Origin: Flavobacterium cheniae
Lineage (GTDB): Bacteria > Bacteroidota > Bacteroidia > Flavobacteriales > Flavobacteriaceae
DNA length: 64,000 nt
Direction: 5' to 3'
NCBI RefSeq assembly: GCF_004363695.1
Contig: NZ_SNZC01000002.1
Span: 372,001 to 436,000 of the forward strand
Below the pieces are notes generated by a model. The model saw only the letters and a program-made list of their open reading frames with translations. It had not been told where the DNA came from and did not search any database. Shown here piece after piece: positions 41,184 to 51,445 of the stretch (the stretch's first letter is position 1; every line of letters begins with the position of its first letter). The translations under genes and the position numbers were made by a program.

Positions 41184-42667
41184 TTAATTTGTTATTGAAA
41201 GAGCTTATTCACTTTGATAAATCAAGTGCTACTTCCGTATATATTCAAATTTCGCAGCAAATTATAAATGCGATACAAAGAGGTTATCTAAAAGAAGGAA
41301 TGGCTTTACCTGGAACACGAGTTTTCAGCCAATTACTTAACATTCACAGAAATACGGCAGTTGCAGTTTATGACGAACTAGCTTCACAAGGTTGGGTTGA
41401 AATCATTCCAAATAAAGGCACTTTTATCTTGGTTCCAAAACCAAAAACAGCTTCCATAAAAGCGCGATCTAATAAAATAAACGATGCATATAGTTATCCT
41501 AAAACTACGGGATTCCCTTTTCAGACTTCGTTTCATTTGGCTTCAACGCAAGAATTTTCGGAAACAAAATACGTTTTAAACGATGGTCAACCCGATTTAC
41601 GTTTACATCCTATTCACGAATTTTCAAAATGGTATGGTACATCAATGAAACGGAAATCGTTGATTTCAAAATGGAACAATACATCGAAAAACAGCTATTC
41701 TACATTTGAAAATCAATTGTGCAATTTTTTAAATGCAACCAGAGGATTTCATATCAAACCTACAAACTTAATCAGTACAAGAAGTACCGAAATGAGTTTG
41801 TATATCATCTCGCAACTTCTAATTCGCAAGAAAGATGTAGTATTGGTTGGTAATTTGAGTAACTATAATGCCAATATGATTTTTCAGGAAGCTGGAGCAA
41901 ATATCAAAACCATTCCAATTGACGAAAATGGATTAGATATCAATTACATTGAAAAACATTTTACAAAAGGCAAGATTCGTTGTGTTTATGTGTGTTCCAA
42001 TCGCGATTACCCAACTACAAATACTTTGTCTGCTGAGCGAAGATTACAACTTTTACAACTTGCCAAGAAATACCAATTTGCCATAATTGAAGATGATTTT
42101 GATTACGATTTTCAACTCGATGGCTCAGCCATGTTACCAATGGCAGTTTCAGACGGAAATGGAATGGTAATTTATCTTGGAAAGTTAGGACAATCATTAT
42201 TTCCTAGCTTTCAAACCGGATTTGTGGTCGCTCCAGAAAATTTGATTTCGGAAGCCAAAAACTATTTACAAATGCTAGACAAACAAGGCGATTTAATTCA
42301 AGAACAAGTACTTTCTGAATTAATTTATGAAGGTGAAATTCATCGTTTATTGAAAAAAAATTCGATAATATATAAACAAAGAAGAGATTATGCTTGCGAA
42401 TGTTTTAAGCGATATTTCAACGGGTCCATCCAATTTAAAAAGCCTTCAGGCGGATTAGCCATTTGGATTGAATTTAATCCTTCCATATCATTGATTCAAC
42501 TTTCTGAAGAAGTAGCTAAAATAGATGTCTTACTACCGAAAACGATTCTTTATCAAGATAAAAACACGTGTGCCATCCGTTTTGGTTTTGGACATTTGAA
42601 TGAAGAAGAAATTGAAATTGTGATAAGTAAATTAAAATTAGCATACGATACAATCACAAAGTCATAA
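41168..42667 (+). CDS. MocR/PdxR-type regulator with an atypical aminotransferase-like domain
   Basis: A 499-residue protein. Residues 20-88 form a GntR winged helix (YIQISQQIINAIQRGYL, then NTAVAVYDELASQGWVEI). From about 120 on it has a fold type I aminotransferase domain: EDDFDYDF at 308-315 and IRFGFGHLNEEEI at 470-482. The PLP-lysine segment, usually YxGxFSKxLxP, reads YLGKLGQSLFP (336-346), placing Gln342 where GabR has Lys312. Covalent PLP binding is therefore doubtful. It diverges from the TonB receptor gene with 68 bp between. Confidence 0.88.
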   Translation: MKDSPVNLLLKELIHFDKSSATSVYIQISQQIINAIQRGYLKEGMALPGTRVFSQLLNIHRNTAVAVYDELASQGWVEIIPNKGTFILVPKPKTASIKARSNKINDAYSYPKTTGFPFQTSFHLASTQEFSETKYVLNDGQPDLRLHPIHEFSKWYGTSMKRKSLISKWNNTSKNSYSTFENQLCNFLNATRGFHIKPTNLISTRSTEMSLYIISQLLIRKKDVVLVGNLSNYNANMIFQEAGANIKTIPIDENGLDINYIEKHFTKGKIRCVYVCSNRDYPTTNTLSAERRLQLLQLAKKYQFAIIEDDFDYDFQLDGSAMLPMAVSDGNGMVIYLGKLGQSLFPSFQTGFVVAPENLISEAKNYLQMLDKQGDLIQEQVLSELIYEGEIHRLLKKNSIIYKQRRDYACECFKRYFNGSIQFKKPSGGLAIWIEFNPSISLIQLSEEVAKIDVLLPKTILYQDKNTCAIRFGFGHLNEEEIEIVISKLKLAYDTITKS

Positions 42668-42668
42668 A

Positions 42669-42706
42669 ACAAAAAAAGTCCTGCAAATTGCAGGACTTTT
42701 TACTAT
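42669..42706. terminator. Bidirectional terminator between the MocR gene and atpC
   Basis: AGTCCTGCAA (42677-42686) pairs with TTGCAGGACT (42688-42697), with A-tract before and T-tract after, serving both convergent genes. Confidence 0.88.
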
Positions 42707-42718
42707 AAATCTATTGTC

Positions 42719-43000
42719 TTAGTCAGCTAAAACAATAATCTTGTTTTCATTCATTTCGATGGTACCTGAATTAATAGGTAACCAATACGTTTGCTCATTT
42801 ACTTTATTGAATTTAGAAACAAATTCTTTTTCAATTTTAATGTTTTGAGCATTGATTTTCACATTTCCTTTTGCTAATAAAGAAACAATAGGTGCGTGAT
42901 TATTTAGCATTTGAAACTCACCGTTAATTCCAGGAACTGCTACCGAAGTAACTTCTCCTTTAAACAATGTAGCTTCTGGTGATACTATTTCTAAAATCAT
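42719..43000 (-). CDS. atpC: ATP synthase F1 epsilon subunit (short form)
   Basis: The 93 residues correspond to the N-terminal beta-sandwich of epsilon (MILEIVSPEATLFKGEVTSVAVPGINGEFQML shortened: begins MILEIVSPEATLF and includes GEFQMLNNHAP). The C-terminal two-helix domain, which inhibits ATP hydrolysis in E. coli, is missing. This short form is usual in Bacteroidetes. It follows atpD after 47 bp filled by a heptamer repeat. Confidence 0.93.
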   Translation of the reverse strand: MILEIVSPEATLFKGEVTSVAVPGINGEFQMLNNHAPIVSLLAKGNVKINAQNIKIEKEFVSKFNKVNEQTYWLPINSGTIEMNENKIIVLAD

Positions 43001-43008
43001 TTTTTTAT

Positions 43009-43039
43009 GCTTTAGGCTTTAAGCTTTAGGCTTTAAGCT
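43009..43039 (-). repeat. Heptamer tandem repeat in the atpD-atpC spacer
   Basis: On the plus strand the array is GCTTTAG, GCTTTAA, GCTTTAG, GCTTTAA, GCT: a perfect 14-bp unit twice plus three bases, built of 7-bp units. It starts 9 bp upstream of the atpC ATG, in the intercistronic region. Confidence 0.85.
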
Positions 43040-43047
43040 ATTAAAAA

Positions 43048-44562
<1,515 letters not shown>

Positions 44563-44619
44563 TTATGTATTTATTTAATAGCTAATTAATGTTGAAAAAA
44601 TGATGTATTTTTCCGAGTG

Positions 44620-44627
44620 CAAAGATA
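44620..44627 (-). promoter_or_regulatory. Promoter -7 box for atpD-atpC
   Basis: Minus strand TATCTTTG followed by CACT matches TAnnTTTG; a TTG (complement of 44649-44651) lies 21 bp upstream. The predicted leader before atpD is about 55 nt. Confidence 0.6.
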
Positions 44628-44674
44628 GTTTTTTCTAAAACAATTTTGCAATTTATTTTTTGAATTTTTTGCAA

Positions 44675-44706
44675 TAAAAAAGCGAAATCTTCCAATTTCG
44701 CTTTTA
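44675..44706 (-). terminator. Terminator after glmS
   Basis: AGCGAAAT and ATTTCGCT form an 8-bp stem (with AAAA/TTTT flanks) around CTTCCA, located 6 bp after the glmS stop on the minus strand. Confidence 0.85.
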
Positions 44707-44711
44707 AAATG

Positions 44712-46559
44712 TTATTCTACGGTTACGGATTTTGCTAAATTCCTAGGTTGATCCACATTACAACCTCTTAAAACTGCAATGTGGTACGATAATAATTGCA
44801 ACGGAATTGTAGTTAATAATGGTGTAAATGGTTCGTTTGTTTCTGGAATTTCAATTACATGATCTGCTAAAGCTTTTACTTGCGTATCTCCTTTAGTCAC
44901 GACAGCTATAATTTTTCCGCTTCTTGATTTTATTTCTTGAATATTACTTACCACTTTATCGTAATGCCCTTTGTTAGGAGCAATTACAATTACTGGCATG
45001 TGTTCGTCAATCAATGCAATTGGCCCGTGCTTCATTTCTGCGGCCGGATACCCTTCTGCGTGGATATATGAAATTTCTTTTAGTTTTAATGCACCTTCTA
45101 AAGCAACTGGGAAGTTATAACCTCTTCCTAAGTATAAACAATTGGTTGCATCTTTATAAATTTCAGCAATTTGTTTAGCAACATCATTTGTTAATAAAGC
45201 TTCTTGCACTTTTTCCGGCATGATTTCCAATTCTAACAAATAACGTTGGTACTCAGAATTATTCATTGTTCCTTTAGCTTTCGCTAAGCGAAGTGCTAGC
45301 AAAGTAAGAATAGTAATTTGTGTTGTAAATGCTTTTGTAGAAGCTACTCCGATTTCTGGTCCTGCGTGTGTATAAGCACCCGCATGAGTTTCACGAGAAA
45401 TTGAAGAACCTACCACATTACAAACTCCAAACACGAAAGCTCCGTTTTCTTTAGCTAATTTGATTGCAGCTAAGGTATCTGCTGTTTCACCTGATTGTGA
45501 AATTGCGATGACAACATCATCTTTATTGATGATTGGATTTCTATATCTGAATTCTGATGCGTATTCTACTTCAACCGGAATTCTTGAAAATTCTTCAATA
45601 ATATATTCTGCAACTAATCCTGCATGCCATGAAGTTCCACAAGCAACTATAAGGATTCGTTTTGCATTTAAGAATTTTTCTAAATTATCTTCAACACCTG
45701 ACATTTGGATAATTCCTTTGTTTGCCAAAAGTCTTCCTCTGTAAGTGTCTTTGATTACGCTTGGTTGTTCGTAGATTTCTTTCATCATGAAATGATCATA
45801 ACCTCCTTTTTCAATTTGCTCCAAGTTTAATTGAAGTTCTTGAATATAAGGATCAACCAATGAATCATCTTTAATTTTTCTAACTTTTAACGGTTTGTGT
45901 AAACGGACAATTGCCATTTCTTCATCTTCTAAATAAATAGCATTTGAAGTATATTCGATAAAAGGAGTTGCATCAGATGCGATGAAAAACTCATCTTCAC
46001 CAATTCCAATTGCCAATGGACTTCCTAAACGAGCAACAATAATTTCATCTGGCTTTTCAATGTCAATTACCGCAATCGCGTAAGCCCCTATAACTTGATT
46101 TAATGCAATTTGAACTGCTTTTCCAAGCTTACAATTTTCTTTTTTCTTAACATCTTCAATCAAATTTACCAATACTTCTGTATCGGTATCAGACTTGAAC
46201 GTATAACCTCTTTTGATTAATTCTTGCTTTAATGGCTCATAATTTTCGATGATTCCATTATGAATAATCACTAATTTTCCAGAATTTGAAAAATGTGGAT
46301 GTGAATTTACATCATTAGGAACTCCATGAGTTGCCCAACGTGTGTGACCCATTCCTATTTTACCAATAGTTGTTTTCTCACTTTCAGCTTTTGCCTCTAA
46401 ATCAGAAACTTTTCCTTTGGTTTTTGATAATTTTAAATCTTTTCCGTCATATAAAACAATACCGGCACTATCGTAACCTCTGTATTCTAAACGATGTAAT
46501 CCTTTAATAATAACAGGATAAGCATCTCTATGACCAATATAACCTACAATTCCACACAT
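44712..46559 (-). CDS. glmS: Glutamine-fructose-6-phosphate aminotransferase (isomerising)
   Basis: Makes glucosamine-6-phosphate for peptidoglycan and lipopolysaccharide. The N-terminal glutaminase has catalytic Cys2 (MCGIVGYIGHRDAY), with GHTRWATHG near 85; two SIS isomerase domains follow (VACGTSWHAG..., ISQSGETADTLAAI, LGRGYNFPVALEGALKLKE), and the end AKSVTVE is conserved. At 615 residues it is full length. The upstream gap to the DUF4270 gene is only 6 bp, so there is no room for a glmS ribozyme. Confidence 0.98.
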   Translation of the reverse strand: MCGIVGYIGHRDAYPVIIKGLHRLEYRGYDSAGIVLYDGKDLKLSKTKGKVSDLEAKAESEKTTIGKIGMGHTRWATHGVPNDVNSHPHFSNSGKLVIIHNGIIENYEPLKQELIKRGYTFKSDTDTEVLVNLIEDVKKKENCKLGKAVQIALNQVIGAYAIAVIDIEKPDEIIVARLGSPLAIGIGEDEFFIASDATPFIEYTSNAIYLEDEEMAIVRLHKPLKVRKIKDDSLVDPYIQELQLNLEQIEKGGYDHFMMKEIYEQPSVIKDTYRGRLLANKGIIQMSGVEDNLEKFLNAKRILIVACGTSWHAGLVAEYIIEEFSRIPVEVEYASEFRYRNPIINKDDVVIAISQSGETADTLAAIKLAKENGAFVFGVCNVVGSSISRETHAGAYTHAGPEIGVASTKAFTTQITILTLLALRLAKAKGTMNNSEYQRYLLELEIMPEKVQEALLTNDVAKQIAEIYKDATNCLYLGRGYNFPVALEGALKLKEISYIHAEGYPAAEMKHGPIALIDEHMPVIVIAPNKGHYDKVVSNIQEIKSRSGKIIAVVTKGDTQVKALADHVIEIPETNEPFTPLLTTIPLQLLSYHIAVLRGCNVDQPRNLAKSVTVE

Positions 46560-46565
46560 ATACTA

Positions 46566-48299
46566 TTAGTTATTAGGTTTAGTGAAATAAATATTTAATT
46601 TTAATTTCATCGGAATTACATTTCCGTTTTCATCTGTAAAAGTAGCAGTACTTAAAGGTCCGTGCAAAACAGTTCCCAATGGATTTAATATTGAAGATAA
46701 TGGCACTTTAGTAATTTGTACTCCATTAGTAGAAAAAGGAGTTTTAAGGTTTCCACTAGCTGCAAGATTGATTGACTCTGTTACAGAAAGGCCAATTTTG
46801 ATATTGTCTTGATACTCACCATTACTATCTGCTTTCAAAATTCTTTTGATGTGCTCTGTTAATCTTATTGTGTATTTGATTCCTTTTTTAGGGTCAGTAG
46901 CTTCTCTTTCTATCATCCCTCCAAAAACAACTTTACTGTTTTTTGGATTAGCACTTGATGAACCATCAAATGTATAATCAACTAATACTGAATTATTAGT
47001 AGCATCATAAATATAAATTCTTTCTGGCTCACTCGTTTTTGGGACATTTGTCATAGCTGTTTTATCCACATAAAATGTTAGACGAGCATCATTAACTAAC
47101 CAATTTTGTGTTGCCACATTATTTCTTAAAGCTTGCAATTCATTAGCATCAAAAAGATCAATAAAAGCTATTGAACCGTCACCTCCTTTTAGAAACAATT
47201 TGTCATCTCCTGTAGTCTCCGAAGACAAACTTAAACCATCTTGATAAGATTGTGTTTTTGTGTGTTCAAGAAAGTTTATACTATTATTTCTTAAACTTGA
47301 TGACGCACTATATCCCATTTTTAAAGAAAACTCTCTTCTCGTTCTTTCTGGTGTTGGATTTTCAACACTTACTTCAGTTGAAGCTGCTTTGTATAATATC
47401 TTCAACTCTGCATTAGAAAAATCCAACATAGCTAAAGCGCCTTGACCAGCATTAATTTCTTCAACCTCAAACAACAATCCTCTAAAATAATTTTTAAAAG
47501 CATTATTACTAAACAAATTAGCAGTTGAAGCTGCATTTAAAATTTTCTGTTGAAAAAAACTGCTTTTCAAATCTAGCCACATACCTGGAGCTCTTCTTTC
47601 CTTAACAACTCTTGCAGACAAATCACTTTGATTCCCAAGAACAACACCTTGATCATCGACATATAAACCTGCTCCATTAGTTTTATAAATCTGTATCTCT
47701 TTATTACTAAAAAAGAATTCACTATTCTGAGAAACATTAGAACTATTATTTAAAAGCTCTGTCCCTTTGAAAGGATCAATCAAATTTTTATCATTACTAT
47801 AATATTTTTGAGCGGTTTGTAAATTCTCACTTGGATCAAAGTCACGAAGATAGTAGCCATTTTCTAAAACATTTAATCTGAACTTTGCACTTTCTGAATA
47901 ACCATAAACAGAATCTAACTCATAAATTCTTTCTCCATCGTCTTCTGTAGACTTTAATGTTCTAAAATAAGGAACATATAAATAAACAGAATCAACCACT
48001 GGATTAAATCCAAAAGAAGGATTTTCAGAAGCCAACTCAACTTGTGTTACAAAATGTGCTTTTGTAACACCAAAACCAGGATTATTGTAAATACCTAGCG
48101 CATTTAATGGCAAATTATTCGTCTGAACCGCACCTGTTGCTTTTGAATAAGCAATTAAATTTTCTACTTCGTATTTTTCTAAATCAAAATGATCATCGCC
48201 GATTACTTCTGAATCTAAGGAATTAAAATCCTTATCGCACGAAATTAGTAGAACAAATAGAAATAATAGAGAGGATATTTTTAAAAAACTTTTTTTCAT
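46566..48299 (-). CDS. DUF4270 family lipoprotein
   Basis: A 577-residue protein with a lipoprotein signal (LFLFVLLISC, Cys21) followed by a long, beta-rich region with repeated hydrophobic strands and FTKPNN at the end. DUF4270 proteins are surface or periplasmic lipoproteins restricted to Bacteroidetes, with no known function. It sits between the GT5-like gene (15 bp upstream) and glmS (6 bp downstream), so the three are probably one transcription unit, hinting at an envelope-polysaccharide link. Confidence 0.85.
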   Translation of the reverse strand: MKKSFLKISSLLFLFVLLISCDKDFNSLDSEVIGDDHFDLEKYEVENLIAYSKATGAVQTNNLPLNALGIYNNPGFGVTKAHFVTQVELASENPSFGFNPVVDSVYLYVPYFRTLKSTEDDGERIYELDSVYGYSESAKFRLNVLENGYYLRDFDPSENLQTAQKYYSNDKNLIDPFKGTELLNNSSNVSQNSEFFFSNKEIQIYKTNGAGLYVDDQGVVLGNQSDLSARVVKERRAPGMWLDLKSSFFQQKILNAASTANLFSNNAFKNYFRGLLFEVEEINAGQGALAMLDFSNAELKILYKAASTEVSVENPTPERTRREFSLKMGYSASSSLRNNSINFLEHTKTQSYQDGLSLSSETTGDDKLFLKGGDGSIAFIDLFDANELQALRNNVATQNWLVNDARLTFYVDKTAMTNVPKTSEPERIYIYDATNNSVLVDYTFDGSSSANPKNSKVVFGGMIEREATDPKKGIKYTIRLTEHIKRILKADSNGEYQDNIKIGLSVTESINLAASGNLKTPFSTNGVQITKVPLSSILNPLGTVLHGPLSTATFTDENGNVIPMKLKLNIYFTKPNN

Positions 48300-48314
48300 A
48301 ATGGTAGAACCCTT

Positions 48315-49121
48315 TTATAATACGTGATTTTTGATAAACGAAGTATACACTTCTTTAATTGTGTCTTTGGAGGCGAAAGGTAAAAAAGGTTTGTTTGAAC
48401 TTTCTATAAATTTTGTTAAAGTTGGAGACAAGGTCTCAGAGCCTGCCACTACTGCATCGGAATGCATAATAGAAACCTTCATTAAGTTTTCGTAGGTTGG
48501 TGATGCTAAATCTGAAACAGCTTCTTTACCAATGTTATCAAACAATACTTTATTGATAAATTCTTTATCTAGCTCCCCATCAAATCCTTGCTCATAAACC
48601 GAAGAAATGATTTTTGTTTCAGCAAAAATACCTTCATCTTTATAATAATGTTTTAAGTAAACTGGCAACATTGCTGCCATCCAACCGTGAACATGAATTA
48701 CATCTGGAACCCAATTTAATTTCTTAACTGTTTCTACTACTCCTTTTGCGAAGAAAATAGCTCTTTCGTCGTTATCTGGATATAAAACACCTTCTTCATC
48801 TGAAAAAGTTGCTTTTCTTTTGAAATATTCGTCGTTATCGATAAAATATACTTGAATTCGCTCTTTAGGAATTGAAGCTACTTTAATAATTAGAGGCATA
48901 TCCATATCATTCACCACCAAATTCATTCCTGATAAACGGATAACTTCATGCAATTGATGTCTTCTCTCGTTAATATTACCATATCTAGGCATAAAAATTC
49001 GTATTTGTCCACCCAAATCATTAATCATTTTTGGCATTTCATACGATTGTAACGATACTTCGTTTTCAGCTAAATAAGGCACCACTTCAGATGATACATA
49101 CAATATCCTCTTGTCTTCCAT
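48315..49121 (-). CDS. Half-length GT5 glycogen/starch-synthase-like protein
   Basis: The 268 residues align with the N-terminal Rossmann domain of GlgA: RILYVSSEVVPYL at 5-17, MPRYGNINERRHQ at 44-56, DNDERAIFFAKG at 116-127, and DVIHVHGWMAAMLPVYLK at 140-157. The nucleotide-sugar loop KTGGL after the SSExxP motif is replaced by AENEV (18-22), and the C-terminal GT-B domain is absent. The gene is not visibly broken, so it is probably a conserved, repurposed domain. It heads the DUF4270-glmS unit; the -7 box TAATTTTG (complement of 49159-49166) may serve it. Confidence 0.8.
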   Translation of the reverse strand: MEDKRILYVSSEVVPYLAENEVSLQSYEMPKMINDLGGQIRIFMPRYGNINERRHQLHEVIRLSGMNLVVNDMDMPLIIKVASIPKERIQVYFIDNDEYFKRKATFSDEEGVLYPDNDERAIFFAKGVVETVKKLNWVPDVIHVHGWMAAMLPVYLKHYYKDEGIFAETKIISSVYEQGFDGELDKEFINKVLFDNIGKEAVSDLASPTYENLMKVSIMHSDAVVAGSETLSPTLTKFIESSNKPFLPFASKDTIKEVYTSFIKNHVL

Positions 49122-49158
49122 AATGTATTCTAGTTAATTATTGTTTTAAAAAACCTTG

Positions 49159-49166
49159 CAAAATTA
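49159..49166 (-). promoter_or_regulatory. Candidate -7 box for the GT5-like/DUF4270/glmS unit
   Basis: Minus strand TAATTTTG followed by C matches TAnnTTTG; it is 37 bp upstream of the GT5-like ATG. No clear -33 TTG. Confidence 0.45.
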
Positions 49167-49197
49167 CAAAATTTTATGGATTTATCCACTAAAATAG

Positions 49198-49205
49198 TAA
49201 GTTTG
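49198..49205 (+). promoter_or_regulatory. Promoter -7 box for panC
   Basis: TAAGTTTG followed by CACC matches TAnnTTTG and ends 23 bp before the panC ATG. Confidence 0.6.
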
Positions 49206-49228
49206 CACCTGAAATAACAAAGTAGAAA

Positions 49229-50077
49229 ATGCTCATTTTTAATAAAAAGTCCGATTTAAGTGCTTTTTTAAGCCCATTAATCAAACAAAATAAATCCATT
49301 GGATTTGTTCCTACAATGGGAGCGCTGCATCAAGGACACTTGTCGTTACTGAAAAATTCGCTTTCTGAAAACGATGTAACGGTGATGAGTATTTTTGTAA
49401 ATCCTACCCAATTTAACAACGCCGAAGATTTAGATAAATACCCAAGAACTTTAGAACGCGATGTGCAAATCATGCAAGATTTAAGCAATAACATCATCGT
49501 TTATGCGCCTGAAGTGGCCGATATCTACGAAGGAAACACTATTTCTGAAAGTTTTAATTACGATGGTTTAGAAAATCAAATGGAAGGCAAACACCGTCCA
49601 GGACATTTTGACGGTGTGGGAACCATTGTAAAACGTCTTTTCGAAATTGTTCAACCAAACAAAGCATACTTCGGAGAAAAAGATTTTCAACAACTTCAAA
49701 TTGTAAAGAAATTAGTTTCAAAATACAACATTCCGGTTGATGTTATTGGTTGCCCAATTCATAGAGAAGCAAACGGATTAGCCATGAGTTCAAGAAATGA
49801 ACGCCTTTCAGAATCTGCAAGAGAAAAAGCAGCTATTATTTATCAAATACTAAATTCGGCAAAAGAAATTTTTCAAACGAATTCAGCAGAACAAACGATA
49901 AAATTTGTAGAAAACGAATTCAAAAAACATCCAGAATTTGAATTAGAATATTTTGAAATCGCCGATGAAGCAACACTTTTACCTGTTTCTGAAAAAGAAT
50001 CTGAAAAAAAATATCGCGGATTTATCGCCATTTTCATTGAGAATATCAGATTAATTGATAATATTTCACTAAATTAA
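49229..50077 (+). CDS. panC: Pantothenate synthetase
   Basis: Joins pantoate and beta-alanine with ATP to make pantothenate. The HIGH-like motif is in [16 protein letters not shown] (residues 24-39), the second binding motif is [13 protein letters not shown], and the KMSKS-like segment is MSSRNERLS. Length 282 is standard. It is followed 13 bp later by panD, which supplies its beta-alanine, so the two steps are coupled in one locus; panB is not in the window. Confidence 0.98.
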   Translation: MLIFNKKSDLSAFLSPLIKQNKSIGFVPTMGALHQGHLSLLKNSLSENDVTVMSIFVNPTQFNNAEDLDKYPRTLERDVQIMQDLSNNIIVYAPEVADIYEGNTISESFNYDGLENQMEGKHRPGHFDGVGTIVKRLFEIVQPNKAYFGEKDFQQLQIVKKLVSKYNIPVDVIGCPIHREANGLAMSSRNERLSESAREKAAIIYQILNSAKEIFQTNSAEQTIKFVENEFKKHPEFELEYFEIADEATLLPVSEKESEKKYRGFIAIFIENIRLIDNISLN

Positions 50078-50078
50078 T

Positions 50079-50086
50079 TACCTTTG
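50079..50086 (+). promoter_or_regulatory. Possible internal promoter for panD
   Basis: TACCTTTG followed by CATC matches TAnnTTTG, with a TTG at 50055-50057, 21 bp upstream. It begins 1 bp after the panC stop and ends 4 bp before the panD ATG, so a transcript from it would be nearly leaderless. Confidence 0.45.
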
Positions 50087-50090
50087 CATC

Positions 50091-50441
50091 ATGCAAATTC
50101 AAGTAGTAAAATCAAAAATTCATAGAGTAACCGTAACGGGTGCCGATTTGAATTATATAGGAAGTATCACCATCGACGAAGCTCTTTTGGAGGCTTCTAA
50201 TATTATTGAAGGTGAAAAAGTACAAATCGTTAACATTAATAATGGAGAGCGATTAGAAACGTATGCCATCAAAGGACCTAGAAACACAGGTGAAATCACT
50301 TTGAACGGACCTGCAGCTCGTAAAGTACACCGAGGAGATATTATCATTATTATTTCTTACGGAATTATGGACTTTGAAGAAGCTAAAAAGTTCAAACCTA
50401 CTTTAGTTTTCCCTAACGAGAAAGATAATTCTTTAACCTAG
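50091..50441 (+). CDS. panD: Aspartate 1-decarboxylase
   Basis: Makes beta-alanine from aspartate for pantothenate. The zymogen self-cleaves between Gly24 and Ser25 (NYIGSITID) to create the pyruvoyl cofactor; the site and the surrounding [12 protein letters not shown] are intact. Tyr-rich [10 protein letters not shown] near residue 85-95 is conserved. Length 116 is standard. No PanZ/PanM activator is visible. Confidence 0.97.
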   Translation: MQIQVVKSKIHRVTVTGADLNYIGSITIDEALLEASNIIEGEKVQIVNINNGERLETYAIKGPRNTGEITLNGPAARKVHRGDIIIIISYGIMDFEEAKKFKPTLVFPNEKDNSLT

Positions 50442-50442
50442 T

Positions 50443-51405
50443 TTGAAAGCTAGTATTAGAAAATTTTTAAGCCTTACTATCCCACTTTTTATTGGGTTAG
50501 GCATTATCTATTATCAATACACCACACTTACAACAGAAGAATTAGAAAAAATTAAAATCAGTTTTATAAAAGCTGATTATTTTTATATTTTTCTGTCACT
50601 TTTTATTGCCCTTTTTGGATTTTGGTCAAGAGCCTATCGCTGGAAATTTGCTTTACAACATTTAGGTTATCAAACTAAATTTCACAATGATTTAATGACA
50701 GTTTGTGTATCTTATTTGATTAATTTAACTATTCCTCGCTCTGGTGAAGTATCAAGAGCAATGCTGTTGAAAAAATACGAAGACGTACCATTTGACAAAG
50801 GTTTTGGAACCATAGTTGCCGAACGAATTGTAGATATGTTGATTTTTTTACTTTTTGTTACCATTGGATTTATATCACAATTTGAGACTATTTACCAATA
50901 CCTAGTAAATAATGGAGTAAAATTTGAGACTTTAATTTGGGCTGGAATTTTAGTATTTGTTGTATTTGTCATTTTTGTTTTAGTTTGGATTTATGCCGAG
51001 TGGAAAATTATTTTAAAACTAAAACAAAAACTTTCGGGATTAATTGAAGGCATGCAAAGTATCTTAAAAATGAAAGACAAATGGAAATACATTTTTCATT
51101 CATTCTTTATTTGGTTTTCTTACTTAGCGATGTTTTATGTAACCATTTTTGCTTTACCTGAAACAGCTGATATAAGTTTTGATGTTGTAGTTATGGGATT
51201 TATTTTTGGCACACTAGCTGTTGGATTTACGAATGGTGGCTTAGGTGCTTATCCTTTAGCTGTAGCTTCAATTTTAAGTTTATACGGTATTTCTGAAGGA
51301 ATTGGAACCGCCTTTGGTTATTTAATCTGGGTTTCACAAACACTTTTAACCATTTTCTTGGGATTATTATCTTATTTACTTTTACCTATTTTAAATAAAA
51401 AATAA
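50443..51405 (+). CDS. Flippase-like membrane protein (LPG synthase transmembrane family, UPF0104)
   Basis: A 320-residue integral membrane protein with about eight helices, of the same fold as the transmembrane half of lysylphosphatidylglycerol synthase MprF. Characteristic are RAYRWKFALQHLG near 60-75, SYLINLTIPRSGEVSRAMLLKKYEDVPF near 90-115, and GGLGAYPLAVASILSLYG near 262-280. The aminoacyl-transferase half of MprF is absent, so it may move lipids or act elsewhere in envelope assembly. No ATG precedes the conserved start; TTG at 50443, 1 bp after the panD stop, is the likely initiation codon. Confidence 0.85.
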   Translation: MKASIRKFLSLTIPLFIGLGIIYYQYTTLTTEELEKIKISFIKADYFYIFLSLFIALFGFWSRAYRWKFALQHLGYQTKFHNDLMTVCVSYLINLTIPRSGEVSRAMLLKKYEDVPFDKGFGTIVAERIVDMLIFLLFVTIGFISQFETIYQYLVNNGVKFETLIWAGILVFVVFVIFVLVWIYAEWKIILKLKQKLSGLIEGMQSILKMKDKWKYIFHSFFIWFSYLAMFYVTIFALPETADISFDVVVMGFIFGTLAVGFTNGGLGAYPLAVASILSLYGISEGIGTAFGYLIWVSQTLLTIFLGLLSYLLLPILNKK

Positions 51406-51445
51406 ATTAGTAAATTGCTAATCTATTTTAACCAAACTATTTAAA

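Noticed and set aside
43009..43039. CRISPR-like array
   Set aside because: The unit is 7 bp and directly tandem with no spacers; no cas genes are found anywhere in the window.
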